From positions 62,001-126,000 of the forward strand of contig NZ_JADGMQ010000002.1 in NCBI RefSeq assembly GCF_016124105.1: 64,000 nt of DNA. Reading direction: 5' to 3'. Positions 43,667 to 53,192 of the stretch are shown here, in pieces. Position numbers and translations under genes: made by a program. This stretch comes from Aquamicrobium zhengzhouense (GTDB taxonomy: Bacteria > Pseudomonadota > Alphaproteobacteria > Rhizobiales > Rhizobiaceae). Under the pieces are notes generated by a model, which was given only the letters and a program-made list of their open reading frames with translations, did no database searches and was not told the DNA's origin. Each line of letters begins with the position of its first letter. The stretch's first letter is position 1.

Positions 43667-44365
43667 TCAGATGATTCCGCTTCGGATTGCCGTAGCTATC
43701 GCCATTGCGCGGTTGCTCGCTCCAAACTTTTGAATCGCGTGAGCGATGTAGCTGTTAACGGTGTTGGAGGAGACTCCCAGGATTAGTGCTACCTCATCTG
43801 TGGTCTTGCCTTCCGACACCCACATCAGGCATTCGCGTTCGCGTTCTGACAATGGATCCGCAGAAGCTCGGCCACCGGTTGCAGCGAAGAACTGAACCAG
43901 GGCGTAGCAGCACTTCATGTGAATGCGCGAAAGAGCGTCGCCGTCGATCTCGCCAGATGTTTCGCTAGAGAACAGGGCGTAGACGGTGGTTCCATCTGCC
44001 ACCAGCCGGCGGCAGTGGGTTTCAATGTGTCCATGGTCGCGCAGGGCGCGGCGGTCTTCAGTCGTCAAGAAGCTCGCGCCTGCTGCGAGGAGGGCGCGGC
44101 TGCGCATACCCGCTCCCGCAGCGATCCCGCTTTCCAATATTCGTGCAATTCCCTCGCTTCCGAGGTCCTCAAGCGCGTCGAAGATCCAGTTGGAGGTGAT
44201 GATGCTCACGGATTTCGGCCCGCGCTCAACCGATGGCTGAACCAGCATGTAGCGTTGCGCACCGATCTCGCTGCAGATGCGGCGCATGAAGCGCGCGAGT
44301 CCGGTTCGCGATGTCACCGGTGCTGTCGCAGTGCGTGACTCAACAAGCGTGGCTGCATAAGTCAT
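43667..44365 (-). CDS. visN: LuxR-family flagellar regulator VisN
   Basis: 232 residues from the ATG at 44365. The frame is open to 44545, but the extra 60 residues are Arg/Ser-rich and do not fit the family. The ligand-domain part is residues 1-160. The helix-turn-helix is LSERERECLMWVSEGKTTDE, then GVSSNTVNSYIAHAIQKFGA. Expected role: with VisR, activation of ftcR and so of the flagellar genes. It is not adjacent to fliF as it is in Sinorhizobium. Confidence 0.87.
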   Translation of the reverse strand: MTYAATLVESRTATAPVTSRTGLARFMRRICSEIGAQRYMLVQPSVERGPKSVSIITSNWIFDALEDLGSEGIARILESGIAAGAGMRSRALLAAGASFLTTEDRRALRDHGHIETHCRRLVADGTTVYALFSSETSGEIDGDALSRIHMKCCYALVQFFAATGGRASADPLSERERECLMWVSEGKTTDEVALILGVSSNTVNSYIAHAIQKFGASNRAMAIATAIRSGII

Positions 44366-44906
44366 CTGATCGGTTCCATGGCATTCTGCCGACCGGGTTG
44401 ACCTTGCCCCTCCAGGTTGGAGGAGGCGGTGAGACGCAAACGAATCCAGCTGCAGCCACGCGCGAGCGCGGGCTGTCATGCAGACGCGGATACGGGACAA
44501 AACGAACGATTGGCGACAGGAGAAACTGCCTGCAGACATCGGCAACGGAAGCCGAAATCAGGCGAGAACGTTACGCTGAATCAATAGAGACGCGAAGGTT
44601 CCATTAGAAACCTTCAGCTACGAATCACCCCAAACGCTCAAGCCCGCCTATAGTTAATTTTGTATTTATCTATTTGATTCGCGTCAAGATTCTTGAAGGG
44701 CGCGTCGCCCGAAAAGATGACGTTTCTCAACGGCACAGCACGCTGACAGGCTAGTCGAACCGCCATTGTGCCAAAGCGGTGCACTTTTGGTGCGGCGGGC
44801 ATCTGAGATGGAGCACCTGATACCCGCATCGCCGGATTCCGGGTTGGCACGCTTCATGCTTCGAGAGGTGAGGGGAACAGGAACTCATCTAGTCACTGGA
44901 GCAGTT
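44366..44906. other. Intergenic region between visN and the polysaccharide locus
   Basis: 540 bp with divergent genes and no convincing coding sequence. An AT-rich block at 44636-44700 holds a candidate minus-strand promoter. The plus-strand decarboxylase gene has a GGAG site before its ATG at 44907 but no clear promoter that I can mark. Confidence 0.5.
44659..44687 (-). promoter_or_regulatory. Candidate sigma-70 promoter for visN
   Basis: On the minus strand TTGACG (44682-44687) and TACAAA (44659-44664) are 17 bp apart, in an AT-rich patch. Transcription would start near 44652, leaving a leader of about 290 nt before the visN ATG. Such a long leader would allow control after transcription. 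Confidence 0.4.
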
Positions 44907-45902
44907 ATGTCCGGATTCAATACCAAGACGCCAAGGCGCATCCTCGTTACCGGCGCCGCCGGGTTCCTTGGCTCACATTTGTGCGATCGCCTGCTTGCGT
45001 CGGACCCTGACGTGGAGATCGTTGCGGTTGATAGCCTTTTCTCCGGTTCACGGTCGAACATCGAGCATTTGCGGAGCCATCCGCGGTTCGAGTTTCTGCG
45101 CCACGACGTAACGGTCCCGCTCTTTTGCGAGATCGATGAGATCTACAATCTGGCCTGCCCTGCGAGCCCGGTGCATTACCAGTTTGACCCAATCCATACC
45201 GTAAAGACGTCGGTCAACGGTGCACTCAACATGCTGGGCCTTGCCAAGCGCACACGTGCGAAGATCCTGCAAACCTCGACGAGCGAGGTTTATGGCGATC
45301 CGACGATCTCCCCGCAGCACGAGGGGTATCTTGGCAACGTCAACACAATGGGACCTCGTGCCTGTTACGACGAAGGCAAGCGTGTCGCCGAGACATTGTT
45401 CTATTGCTACCGCAACCTTCACGGCGTCGATGCGCGGGTGGTGCGGATCTTCAATACCTACGGGCCGCGCATGCTCCCGGAAGACGGGCGAGTGGTCTCC
45501 AACTTCATCATGCAAGCGCTGACGGGGCAGCCGATCACGGTTTATGGCGATGGATCGCACACGCGCAGCTTCTGCTACGTGGATGATCTGCTTGAAGCGA
45601 TGACGCGGGTGATGGACGCGCCGGAAAGCGACGGCTCTGCGGTTAATATCGGCAATCCGCAGGAAATCACCATCAACCAGCTCGCGTCACTTGTTATCGA
45701 GCTGACCGGTTCACGCTCAAGCATCGTGCATAAGCCGCTGCCTCAGGATGACCCGATGCAACGTCGCCCGGACATCTCGAAAGCACAGGCGCTTCTCGAC
45801 TGGAAGCCCGCGGTCGACCTGCGCGACGGGCTGATGAAAACGATCGAGCATTTTGAGGGCATTCTGATGCGGTCGGCGCAGCGCAGGGTTGCTGCAGAAT
45901 AG
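44907..45902 (+). CDS. UDP-glucuronate decarboxylase (UDP-xylose synthase type), SDR family
   Basis: 331 residues. The NAD-binding motif is GAAGFLGSH at 17-25. The catalytic set is [10 protein letters not shown] with Y154-x3-K158 (YDEGK). The UXS-type blocks [12 protein letters not shown] and [14 protein letters not shown] are present. It would convert UDP-glucuronate to UDP-xylose or to the 4-keto-pentose, as the ArnA decarboxylase domain does. The frame is open upstream to 44766, but the ATG at 44907 has a ribosome site and begins with the conserved region. It is followed after 9 bp by the second epimerase. Confidence 0.85.
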   Translation: MSGFNTKTPRRILVTGAAGFLGSHLCDRLLASDPDVEIVAVDSLFSGSRSNIEHLRSHPRFEFLRHDVTVPLFCEIDEIYNLACPASPVHYQFDPIHTVKTSVNGALNMLGLAKRTRAKILQTSTSEVYGDPTISPQHEGYLGNVNTMGPRACYDEGKRVAETLFYCYRNLHGVDARVVRIFNTYGPRMLPEDGRVVSNFIMQALTGQPITVYGDGSHTRSFCYVDDLLEAMTRVMDAPESDGSAVNIGNPQEITINQLASLVIELTGSRSSIVHKPLPQDDPMQRRPDISKAQALLDWKPAVDLRDGLMKTIEHFEGILMRSAQRRVAAE

Positions 45903-45911
45903 GTAAAGTCG

Positions 45912-46988
45912 ATGAATAAGGTAGTCCTGATCACCGGTTCGGCCGGGTTGATAGGCTCGGAGGCCGCGCGTTTCTTCTCTGCGCGCGGCTTTCGTGTTGT
46001 CGGCATAGACAATGACATGCGCGCGCAGCTTTTTGGCGCTGACGCATCGACGGCCTGGAACCGCGAGAGGCTGATCCAGGATCTGCCGAACTACGTGCAT
46101 GCCAGCATCGACATCCGAGACAGTGCAGCGCTTGAAGAGGTTTTTCGTACCTACGAGAGTGTGATTTCACTCATAGTCCATACGGCGGCCCAGCCGTCTC
46201 ACGATTGGGCAGCGCGCGATCCGCATGCGGACTTCACGATTAATGCGAACGGAACGCTGAACCTTCTTGAGCTGACGCGCAGATACTGTCCCCACGCTCC
46301 GTTCATTTTCACGTCCACCAACAAGGTGTATGGCGACACGCCCAACAGGCTACCGCTTGAAGAACTGGACCAGCGCTGGGAAGTCGCATCCGACCACCCG
46401 TATTTCCAGCAGGGGATTGATGAAACGATGTCCATCGATGGCTCGATGCACTCGCTTTTTGGGGCATCCAAGGTCGCAGCCGATGTCCTGGTGCAGGAGT
46501 ATGGCCGATATTTTGGGCTCAAGACCGCCTGTTTCCGTGGTGGTTGCCTGACCGGCCCTTCACACAGCGGTACGCAGTTGCACGGTTTCCTAGCTTATCT
46601 GATGAAGTGTGCCGCGACCGGGAAGCCCTACACCGTGTTTGGTTATGAAGGGAAACAGGTCCGGGACAACATCCACAGCGCCGACCTTATCGACGCGTTC
46701 TGGGCGTTCTACGAGGAGCCACGCTCCGGCGAAGTCTACAACATCGGTGGTGGCCGCGATTGCAACTGCTCGATGCTGGAGGCGATCGAGATCTGCGAAC
46801 AGATCACGGGCCAAAACCTCAACTGGACCTACAGCGAACAAAACCGCGCTGGCGATCACATCTGGTGGGTTTCGGACACCCGCCGCTTCCGTGCGCATTT
46901 CCCGCAATGGACGATCCGTCATGACGTCGCATCGATCCTGGAGGAGATTTACGCTGCGAATTATCGGCGATGGCTCGAGGTAGGCTGA
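45912..46988 (+). CDS. CDP-paratose 2-epimerase-like NAD-dependent sugar epimerase
   Basis: 358 residues of the extended SDR type. The N-terminus is [11 protein letters not shown] (8-18), followed by [12 protein letters not shown]. Later blocks ([33 protein letters not shown]) resemble CDP-tyvelose/paratose epimerases. The active-site motif reads F183-G-A-S-K187 where YxxxK is expected, so the catalytic Tyr is replaced by Phe. Substrate and reaction are therefore uncertain. It is cotranscribed with the decarboxylase, which suggests a nucleotide-sugar pathway for the nearby polysaccharide genes. A terminator follows. Confidence 0.75.
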   Translation: MNKVVLITGSAGLIGSEAARFFSARGFRVVGIDNDMRAQLFGADASTAWNRERLIQDLPNYVHASIDIRDSAALEEVFRTYESVISLIVHTAAQPSHDWAARDPHADFTINANGTLNLLELTRRYCPHAPFIFTSTNKVYGDTPNRLPLEELDQRWEVASDHPYFQQGIDETMSIDGSMHSLFGASKVAADVLVQEYGRYFGLKTACFRGGCLTGPSHSGTQLHGFLAYLMKCAATGKPYTVFGYEGKQVRDNIHSADLIDAFWAFYEEPRSGEVYNIGGGRDCNCSMLEAIEICEQITGQNLNWTYSEQNRAGDHIWWVSDTRRFRAHFPQWTIRHDVASILEEIYAANYRRWLEVG

Positions 46989-47024
46989 GGCAGCGATCTA
47001 GCAGTTAAAGCCGGGGGGCGGGAG

Positions 47025-47059
47025 AGGGCGTGGCGGTTACCGTCGCGCCCTTTCTTTTG
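47025..47059 (+). terminator. Intrinsic terminator of the epimerase pair
   Basis: AGGGCG (47025-47030) pairs with CGCCCT (47046-47051), with a further CGGT/ACCG inner pairing, and is followed by TTTCTTTTG. It begins about 37 bp after the stop, in the gap to the convergent ligase gene. Confidence 0.7.
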
Positions 47060-47074
47060 CGTGTGCGGCAGAAT

Positions 47075-48430
47075 TTACCGTGCGGCGGATGAACTGCGGA
47101 TAGCTACAGCGAAGAAAAGCACCATCAACATCCAGAGCGGGTTCGACGAGATGAATATGTCGGACTCCAGATTGTTGTGCATCAGGATGAAAGCGAAGAT
47201 CGTCAGGGTGAGCCATCCCAGCCGCCCATCCACCTGGGCCAGACGCCCGGCAGCAGACAAGGCAGCAATCAGAAACGCGGTTTTCAGGGCAAAGCCCAGC
47301 AGGCCGAGATGGAGAAGCATATCGATGTAGCCATTGTGGCCGGTCGGCGAGACGCGGGCGAAGCCGAGCGTTTCGCGATACGGTATGCCGTCATAGCCGG
47401 TGCCCCAGATGGCTTCATAACCGTGCCCGAGCCAAGGCTGCCTGTCGATCAGCCTGGTCGCAAATTCCCAGAGGTCCGTGCGTCCGGTCAGGGTTGCATC
47501 TCCAAGCAGAGACGCGTTGAGCGACTTGAAGGTCCACGCGCCACTGCCGGCGCCGATGAAAAAGATCAGCGTAGCCAGACCAACGCCGACGGCTACCAGT
47601 AGAGCGGGCGACAGCCTCATGCGCCTGGCAGCATAAAGTAATACAAGTCCAATGGTGGGGGCCAGGATCGCAAGGCCGAGTGACGTCTTGGATTGGGACA
47701 AGACGAGGAAAAGTGGCGCAGCCGCGATCATCATCACGGCGATGCAGCGCTGTAACAGTCCACCGAAGGTCACATGATAGAGACCAACGAACAGGAGGAC
47801 GCCCGACACCCAACCAAACACATTCTTTTGTGGGAAAATCCCGGTGTGGCCGATCGGCCCTGCGGGCTGTGTCAGAACCGAGATGAGGTTCAGGACCGTC
47901 ACCGCGATCATCACGACCAGAAGCGCTCGCATCATCACGTGAAAGGAGTGAGCTGAATAGACAGCAAGGATCAGCGTCGTCGTGATGATGCAGAGCAGTA
48001 CTCCTCGCATGAGGGTCAGCTTGGGAAAGAGGCTCCACGCCGCGGAAGCTACTGCCAGAACAAGGATGACAGCGGCGGCCGCCATCCCCAGATTGTCGAT
48101 TGGTAGGCGCCGGTATGATCCAGTCGACAGGCTGCAGACCAAAGCCAGCATGAAGAGCAGTGGATAGGCGATCATCTTCAGCGGCGAGCGCTCCCCCGCA
48201 TCTGCCGGAAGGGGCGCCATCCAACCCATCTGCAGCTCAAGCGGAGAATACTCTCCGCCACCAAAGGCAAGCGGCCAGACGATAAGGACGTAACCCAGCA
48301 TCATCGCGGGGATCAGCGACCCCAACTGTCCGCCAAGACGGGCCAGCGAATCTTGAAGTGCGACCGATACCTGCCGCACAGCCGCGTGTCGTTCGAGGCG
48401 CGCAAGAAGGGTTGGGGAGCGCGTGTTCAT
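47075..48430 (-). CDS. O-antigen ligase/polymerase-like membrane protein (Wzy_C)
   Basis: 451 residues with about twelve membrane segments. A large periplasmic loop is followed by GHNGYIDMLLHLGLLGF, the typical Wzy_C motif of ligases and polymerases. Either it polymerises repeat units (Wzy) or attaches chains to a carrier. In this locus with Wzx, GumC and an initiating transferase, polymerase is the likelier role. The ATG at 48430 overlaps the GT2 stop by 4 nt. Confidence 0.85.
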   Translation of the reverse strand: MNTRSPTLLARLERHAAVRQVSVALQDSLARLGGQLGSLIPAMMLGYVLIVWPLAFGGGEYSPLELQMGWMAPLPADAGERSPLKMIAYPLLFMLALVCSLSTGSYRRLPIDNLGMAAAAVILVLAVASAAWSLFPKLTLMRGVLLCIITTTLILAVYSAHSFHVMMRALLVVMIAVTVLNLISVLTQPAGPIGHTGIFPQKNVFGWVSGVLLFVGLYHVTFGGLLQRCIAVMMIAAAPLFLVLSQSKTSLGLAILAPTIGLVLLYAARRMRLSPALLVAVGVGLATLIFFIGAGSGAWTFKSLNASLLGDATLTGRTDLWEFATRLIDRQPWLGHGYEAIWGTGYDGIPYRETLGFARVSPTGHNGYIDMLLHLGLLGFALKTAFLIAALSAAGRLAQVDGRLGWLTLTIFAFILMHNNLESDIFISSNPLWMLMVLFFAVAIRSSSAAR

Positions 48431-49395
48431 CGCTCGATGCCCTCTTCCAGCGGCTCTAAAAGGTCCAGCCACTCGGGAGCGCGCGGTTTAGACTTGGCTG
48501 CACGCAGTGTGCTCAGAACTTTGTTGGCAAGCGGCAACCCAACGATTGAGCGGAAGGCGTAAAAGGTGGAGCGGCCAAGAGGCATTCCCGCCTGCATTCC
48601 TCGAAATAGAGCGAAAGGTACCAAGACCGGATGGGTGAACGCACTCAGTTCTGAGGCGATGGCCGCGTTGATCAGCGCTTGGCCCCGCGATGTTAAATGC
48701 TGCCGGGCGTAGCGCTGAAACGCTAGGAAGTCTTGCCGCGAACGATAGCGTCTGGATGCGCGCGAACTCCGGCTGTCATCGACGTAGACGGCCAGGAGAT
48801 CGTCCAGAACCGCAATGTGTTGGGCCGCGCGGAGGCAGTCGTACACAAAGGCCTGATCCTCCAGCATGCGGATCTCGGGCCGAAACCGGACGTTCTGGAG
48901 GATGAGGCGGCTGACGCACAAGACGTTGATGTTGTAGTAGTCGCCGCCACGGAAGGTGAATTCCTCCAATGGGGTTTGTCCATCCCACCGGCGCGCCGGA
49001 AGCTCGGACCATGAAATGCGCCCATCACTCTTTCCATGAAGGCGGAATTGCCGATGGAGCAGGACGCCCGGTTGCTCTCGCTGGATCGTGCGTGCCAGAA
49101 CTTCCAGCTTGTGAGGAAGATAGATGTCGTCGGCATCGAGAAACACGATGTAATCGCCGCGCGCCGTGTCGAGGCCGCGATTGCGGGAGGTCGATGCTCC
49201 CAGATTGGTCGGGTTGGTCAGGCACGTGATCCGCCTGTCTTCCAGATCTGCGCATACGATTGCTGCCGGCTCATTCGACGCGTCATCGATGACGATGATT
49301 TCGAAATCGCCATTGGTTTGATTGAGGCAGGAGCGTAACGCGATCCGCAACGTGTCATTGCTGTTGTGCGTTGGGATGATGATCGAGAACATCAT
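48427..49395 (-). CDS. Family 2 glycosyltransferase
   Basis: 322 residues of the GT-A fold. Motifs: FSIIIPTHNSNDTLRIALRS at the N-terminus, VIDDASN, and the DxD region VFLDADDIYLPHKLEVL. It acts on the cytoplasmic face, adding a sugar to a lipid-linked unit. The frame is open upstream to 49788, but that part is an antisense shadow of the flippase gene. The ATG at 49395 overlaps the flippase stop by 4 nt. Donor and acceptor are unknown. Confidence 0.88.
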   Translation of the reverse strand: MMFSIIIPTHNSNDTLRIALRSCLNQTNGDFEIIVIDDASNEPAAIVCADLEDRRITCLTNPTNLGASTSRNRGLDTARGDYIVFLDADDIYLPHKLEVLARTIQREQPGVLLHRQFRLHGKSDGRISWSELPARRWDGQTPLEEFTFRGGDYYNINVLCVSRLILQNVRFRPEIRMLEDQAFVYDCLRAAQHIAVLDDLLAVYVDDSRSSRASRRYRSRQDFLAFQRYARQHLTSRGQALINAAIASELSAFTHPVLVPFALFRGMQAGMPLGRSTFYAFRSIVGLPLANKVLSTLRAAKSKPRAPEWLDLLEPLEEGIER

Positions 49396-50669
49396 GATCG
49401 GGATCTTCCGACCTGCATGTCGGAGCCGCGCAGTCCAACGATCAGAAACGAGATCAGAACGCCAATCTGTACCGTCGCCATCACCACGAGCGCGGCTGAG
49501 ATGTCGAAGCCGAAAGCCAGCACCGCCAGGAGAAACGCGGTCGATGCCGCAGCCGCCATGCCGATCATCGCAACTGTCCTGAAGCGGTGATGAGCGTTCA
49601 AGAAGACCACCAGGGACCAGTTGCTCAATATGAGGAGGCTCACGGCTCCCCACCCGGCAACGAGCAATCCGATGTGCGGGAACTGCGAGTAAAACCGGTT
49701 CTCGATCAGCGGCCAGAATAGGCAGACCGCGCCGGCCCAGATCGACGTTGCGGCCACCATCAGGCCGATGCCCGCGCCCGTAAGCCACTTCGCCTCTTCA
49801 ACTTCTCCGGCTTGGACAAGTCCTGCAATGCGAGGTTGTGCGATACGCTGCCACGCAGAACCCAGAAGTTGGAGCGGAGCCCAGAGAATGCGACCTGCCT
49901 CGACGAGGCCAAGCTGATCGACGCTTCGGAACAGCGGGATGGTCAGCACGTGCAATCGGGTCTGCGCCTCGTTCGTTGCGGAGTTGATTACCGACCAGCC
50001 GGCTCCCGGAAAGGCAGAATGATAGAGCCCGAGAATATTCCCTCTTGGGGCTGGCTCTGCCGACTGACCGCGGAACATCCAGAGAGCGATTGAGGTGGAA
50101 AGAGCAGAAGCTAAAAGCGCAGCCGTTTCAGTTCGACTGATATAGAAAAGGACCGAGTAAGAGATCAGCAGCAGAACGAAACTTGCTGCTCCGAGCCTGG
50201 CTGCAGATACGACGTCAGCCTCAAGATAGAACAAATTACGCCGTGTCTCGCGCGCGAGCCATGCAGCGGAAAATGCCGCGCCCGCTGCCGCAGTCACCAC
50301 ATCACCCGACGCCCAAAACCCGACTGCGGCGATGATGAGCGCGCTTGCGAGCCTGAAACGTAGATCAACCGCGTGTAGGATGGCGATTTTCTCGAGGCGC
50401 TGGGCATCAGCCGTTTGTCGGACATGCACCAGAAGCGGAATTCCTATCGCGCCATAGTGGAGGCTCGCGGCGATGAGTGTGCAGCCGGAAATGAGTGCGA
50501 ACCGCCCAAAGGTCGCGGGGTCTGTTCCCACGATCAACACGGCGGAGAGGATCAGGGACGCAAGGCTGTGCAGCCCCTGGTCGAGGAATGACAGCGCGAC
50601 CGCACCCACGCCGAACGGACCGTCCGGCGTGGCCTTCTTGCGGGGAATGTCGAGCTGGGTGCTTGCCAT
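49392..50669 (-). CDS. Wzx-like polysaccharide flippase (MATE/MVF-type oligosaccharide transporter)
   Basis: 425 residues with about twelve membrane helices, e.g. FALISGCTLIAASLHYGAIG and GIGLMVAATSIWAGAVCLFW. No soluble domain is visible. It would flip the undecaprenyl-linked repeat unit to the periplasm for Wzy. It precedes GT2 and the ligase in an operon with the WecB-type gene. The family call rests on hydropathy and context. Flippases are too variable to name the substrate. Confidence 0.78.
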   Translation of the reverse strand: MASTQLDIPRKKATPDGPFGVGAVALSFLDQGLHSLASLILSAVLIVGTDPATFGRFALISGCTLIAASLHYGAIGIPLLVHVRQTADAQRLEKIAILHAVDLRFRLASALIIAAVGFWASGDVVTAAAGAAFSAAWLARETRRNLFYLEADVVSAARLGAASFVLLLISYSVLFYISRTETAALLASALSTSIALWMFRGQSAEPAPRGNILGLYHSAFPGAGWSVINSATNEAQTRLHVLTIPLFRSVDQLGLVEAGRILWAPLQLLGSAWQRIAQPRIAGLVQAGEVEEAKWLTGAGIGLMVAATSIWAGAVCLFWPLIENRFYSQFPHIGLLVAGWGAVSLLILSNWSLVVFLNAHHRFRTVAMIGMAAAASTAFLLAVLAFGFDISAALVVMATVQIGVLISFLIVGLRGSDMQVGRSRS

Positions 50670-50684
50670 ATTGCGCCCGCAGAC

Positions 50685-51491
50685 TCAGACGTAGTTCTGG
50701 CGGCCGGTGGGCGCGCGATCTTCGTCCGGTCGAAATGCGCCGGGAAAGGCCCATTGGCGGGCGATATTCCAGCAAAACAAAGGGTTCAGGAACAGATAGC
50801 GCCGCCACAGCCGTGTCGGTTCGCACAGCAGGCGAAACAGCCATTCCAGTCCTCGGTCCTGCATCCATGCTGGCGCCTGTGGCTGAGTTCCAGCATGGAA
50901 ATCAAACGCCGCACCGACTGCTATCACCGGGCAGGAGAGGTCTTCGGCGTTTTCGAAAGCGAACACTTCCTGGCGTGGACAGCCGAGCCCGACGAAGACG
51001 ATGCGTGCCCCGGTCTCCTTGATCGCAGCGATGACCTCGGAGTTTTCAGCGCTGTCCGCCATGCGAAAGCGCGAGGTTGCGGTCCCGACGATACGAATGC
51101 CTGCAAACTTCTCCCGCAGGTTTATCTCAAGCCGCTCCATCACCTCGGGGCGGCTGCCATAAAGGAATATCGGCACACCCTCACGTGCCGCGGCTTCGCA
51201 CACCCGAAGCATCAGGTTTGGCCCGTAGACGCGATCTTTCAGTCCAGTGGCATGCAGAAGATTGAGCGCCCAACGAACCGGCTGGCCGTCAGGAACCACC
51301 ATATTCAAATGATTAAGCCGGTAGCGATGGGAGGGATCTTGCACACCTGTCATCACGCCGTGGACAGCCAGGGCGGTGACAGAGAACGGCTTTCCGGAAT
51401 TCGCTGCGTCCATTATACGCGTTACAGCGCCCTGATAGTCGGTGGCGTTAACCCCAACCCCGAGAATCGGCAGCTTTTCGCCACGTTTCAT
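50685..51491 (-). CDS. WecB/TagA/CpsF-family glycosyltransferase
   Basis: 268 residues. Family blocks: [54 protein letters not shown] and [20 protein letters not shown]. The Asp in the VVPDGQPV block is a conserved acidic residue of the family. Members transfer ManNAc(A), glucosamine or glucose to a lipid-linked sugar. It is the first gene of the operon with the flippase, GT2 and ligase, 15 bp before the flippase, and divergent from gumC. Confidence 0.87.
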   Translation of the reverse strand: MKRGEKLPILGVGVNATDYQGAVTRIMDAANSGKPFSVTALAVHGVMTGVQDPSHRYRLNHLNMVVPDGQPVRWALNLLHATGLKDRVYGPNLMLRVCEAAAREGVPIFLYGSRPEVMERLEINLREKFAGIRIVGTATSRFRMADSAENSEVIAAIKETGARIVFVGLGCPRQEVFAFENAEDLSCPVIAVGAAFDFHAGTQPQAPAWMQDRGLEWLFRLLCEPTRLWRRYLFLNPLFCWNIARQWAFPGAFRPDEDRAPTGRQNYV

Positions 51492-51668
51492 TGTTTAATC
51501 CTCGCGTCATGCAGAGGATTCCATGCAACGAACGTGCCAGTGCCTGGTGATCCGAATTGACACGCTGGCGGGTCGTGGCATGCGGCTTGCTGAGGGGATT
51601 TATGCAGGTGCTCCTAACCGGCCTTCAGTCGGTGGGGTGACACAATCTGGCACAGGACACATTTCGCG

Positions 51669-53192
51669 ATGCGCAGATTCCGGCTGGACAGAGACGACAT
51701 TCGGCCTCCAGAAAAGGTCGAACTGATTGACTATCGGGGCTTCGAAACCACCGAGCGATCTGAGGCACCGTTTGTCTCCGACGTTCGCGTTGTATGGTCG
51801 GCCGTTTCAACACGTGCTCGGCTGGTGGCAGCGTGCACTATCGGTGCGCTCTTTCTTGCGTTGGCCTATATCTGGATCGTGCCGCCCGTCTACGAGGCGA
51901 CCGCCGATGTGTTGATCGATCCGAGACGGCGCGCCGTCTTTGACCAGGAGATTGTCCCCGGAGGCATGGGGCAGTCATCACTTGGGGCAGACACCTTCCT
52001 GCTGGACAGTCAGGTCAATGTCATGACCTCGCAGCCCATCTTGCGACAGCTGATCACCGAGCTGAATCTGCTGGATGATCCGGATGCGGTCGCAAGCTCA
52101 AGCAGTTCGATCTTTCGCGATTTCGCACGTCTGCTGTTGCGTGGGCCACGAGCCGCTTCGACTGCAGGGCTGAGCGATGAAGACAAGGCCGTGCGGGCGC
52201 TGCAAGAGGACGTTGAAGTTTACCGAAAGGGGAACACCTACGTTCTTGGCGTGACCGTCAAATCGAAGGATCCAATCCAGGCTGCTGACATCGCCAACAA
52301 GCTGACTGAACTCTATATCGCAGATCTCAGCCGTAACACGCGTTCGCAGATTTCCGAGGTGGAGGAGCAGCTTGGCGGACGTCTTGAGGAGCTTCGGGAA
52401 GCCGCGCTGGCATCGCAGCGAAAAGTTGAAGAATACCGGGCCCAAAATGGTCTGTTGAGTGCCGAACGCGTCACCGTCGTTGAGCAGCAGCTGCGTGACC
52501 TCAACCAGCAGCTCAGCGTCGTGTCGACGACCGCGAGCGCCGCGAAGTCGCGTTGGGAAGAAGTGTCTCGCATGCGCGGGCAACCGGTGGAACGGGTTCT
52601 GGCCGCAGGTTCGCTAGACTCGCCGCATCTTGATTCCTTACGCCAGCAATACTCGTCACTGACTTCACGGGAAGCCTCGCTTTCAGCCACGCTGATGCCG
52701 CGCCATCCGTCCTTGCAGGCGCTGAGAGATTCCAAGTCGACTGTTCAGGCCGATATCAAGCGCGAAGTCGATCGGTTGATCGCGCGCTACCAGGTAGAGC
52801 ATGATGTTGCGGCAGCAAACGAGCGCGCAATCCGTCAGCAGATAGCACAGCTGGAGGCGGCGACCGTCGCGACCAATCAGGCGAGTGTAGAGCTGCGGGA
52901 TCTCGAGCGCCAGGCCGCATCCGACGCAGCCATTTACGAGCAGTTCCTCGTGCGGTCGAAGGATGCACGCGAACAGGTCAATCTCCCGAACGATGTGGCA
53001 AGGGTGATTTCGCAAGCGAGCCCCGACTTCACGCCTAGCTGGCCGAAGCCGTTCCTGCTGCTTGGCGCGGCACTGGTTGTAGGCCTCGGTCTAGGGCTTT
53101 GCCTTGCGCTGGCAATGCAGCTTTTTGGTGGTGCGGGGCGAGCAACCTCGGATAAGCCGTCCTCCGGATCGCTTCTTGGTGGCGTACGCTAA
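51669..53192 (+). CDS. GumC/Wzz-type polysaccharide chain-length/export protein (no kinase)
   Basis: 507 residues. The first membrane helix is 52-71, followed by the Wzz domain (PVYEATADVLIDPRRR). A long periplasmic coiled coil occupies about 200-430, and a second membrane helix about 461-482. The C-terminal 25 residues are short and carry no Walker motif or Tyr cluster, so the BY-kinase domain of ExoP/Wzc is missing. It regulates chain length and docks to an outer-membrane exporter, but no wza gene is visible in the window. It overlaps the next gene by one base. Confidence 0.88.
   Translation: MRRFRLDRDDIRPPEKVELIDYRGFETTERSEAPFVSDVRVVWSAVSTRARLVAACTIGALFLALAYIWIVPPVYEATADVLIDPRRRAVFDQEIVPGGMGQSSLGADTFLLDSQVNVMTSQPILRQLITELNLLDDPDAVASSSSSIFRDFARLLLRGPRAASTAGLSDEDKAVRALQEDVEVYRKGNTYVLGVTVKSKDPIQAADIANKLTELYIADLSRNTRSQISEVEEQLGGRLEELREAALASQRKVEEYRAQNGLLSAERVTVVEQQLRDLNQQLSVVSTTASAAKSRWEEVSRMRGQPVERVLAAGSLDSPHLDSLRQQYSSLTSREASLSATLMPRHPSLQALRDSKSTVQADIKREVDRLIARYQVEHDVAAANERAIRQQIAQLEAATVATNQASVELRDLERQAASDAAIYEQFLVRSKDAREQVNLPNDVARVISQASPDFTPSWPKPFLLLGAALVVGLGLGLCLALAMQLFGGAGRATSDKPSSGSLLGGVR

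Noticed and set aside
44366-44545. visN with the longer start at 44545
   Set aside because: The extra 60 residues are Arg/Ser-rich with no similarity to LuxR proteins. ATG at 44365 fits family length better.
44546-44850. A 70-residue open frame on the minus strand (44638-44850) before visN
   Set aside because: It lacks a ribosome site and has no recognisable sequence pattern. The candidate promoter at 44659-44687 lies inside it.
48427-49788. Glycosyltransferase reading frame extended to 49788
   Set aside because: The first 131 residues are Arg/Gly-rich and overlap the flippase gene on the same strand in another frame. The real start, ATG at 49395, is coupled to the flippase stop.
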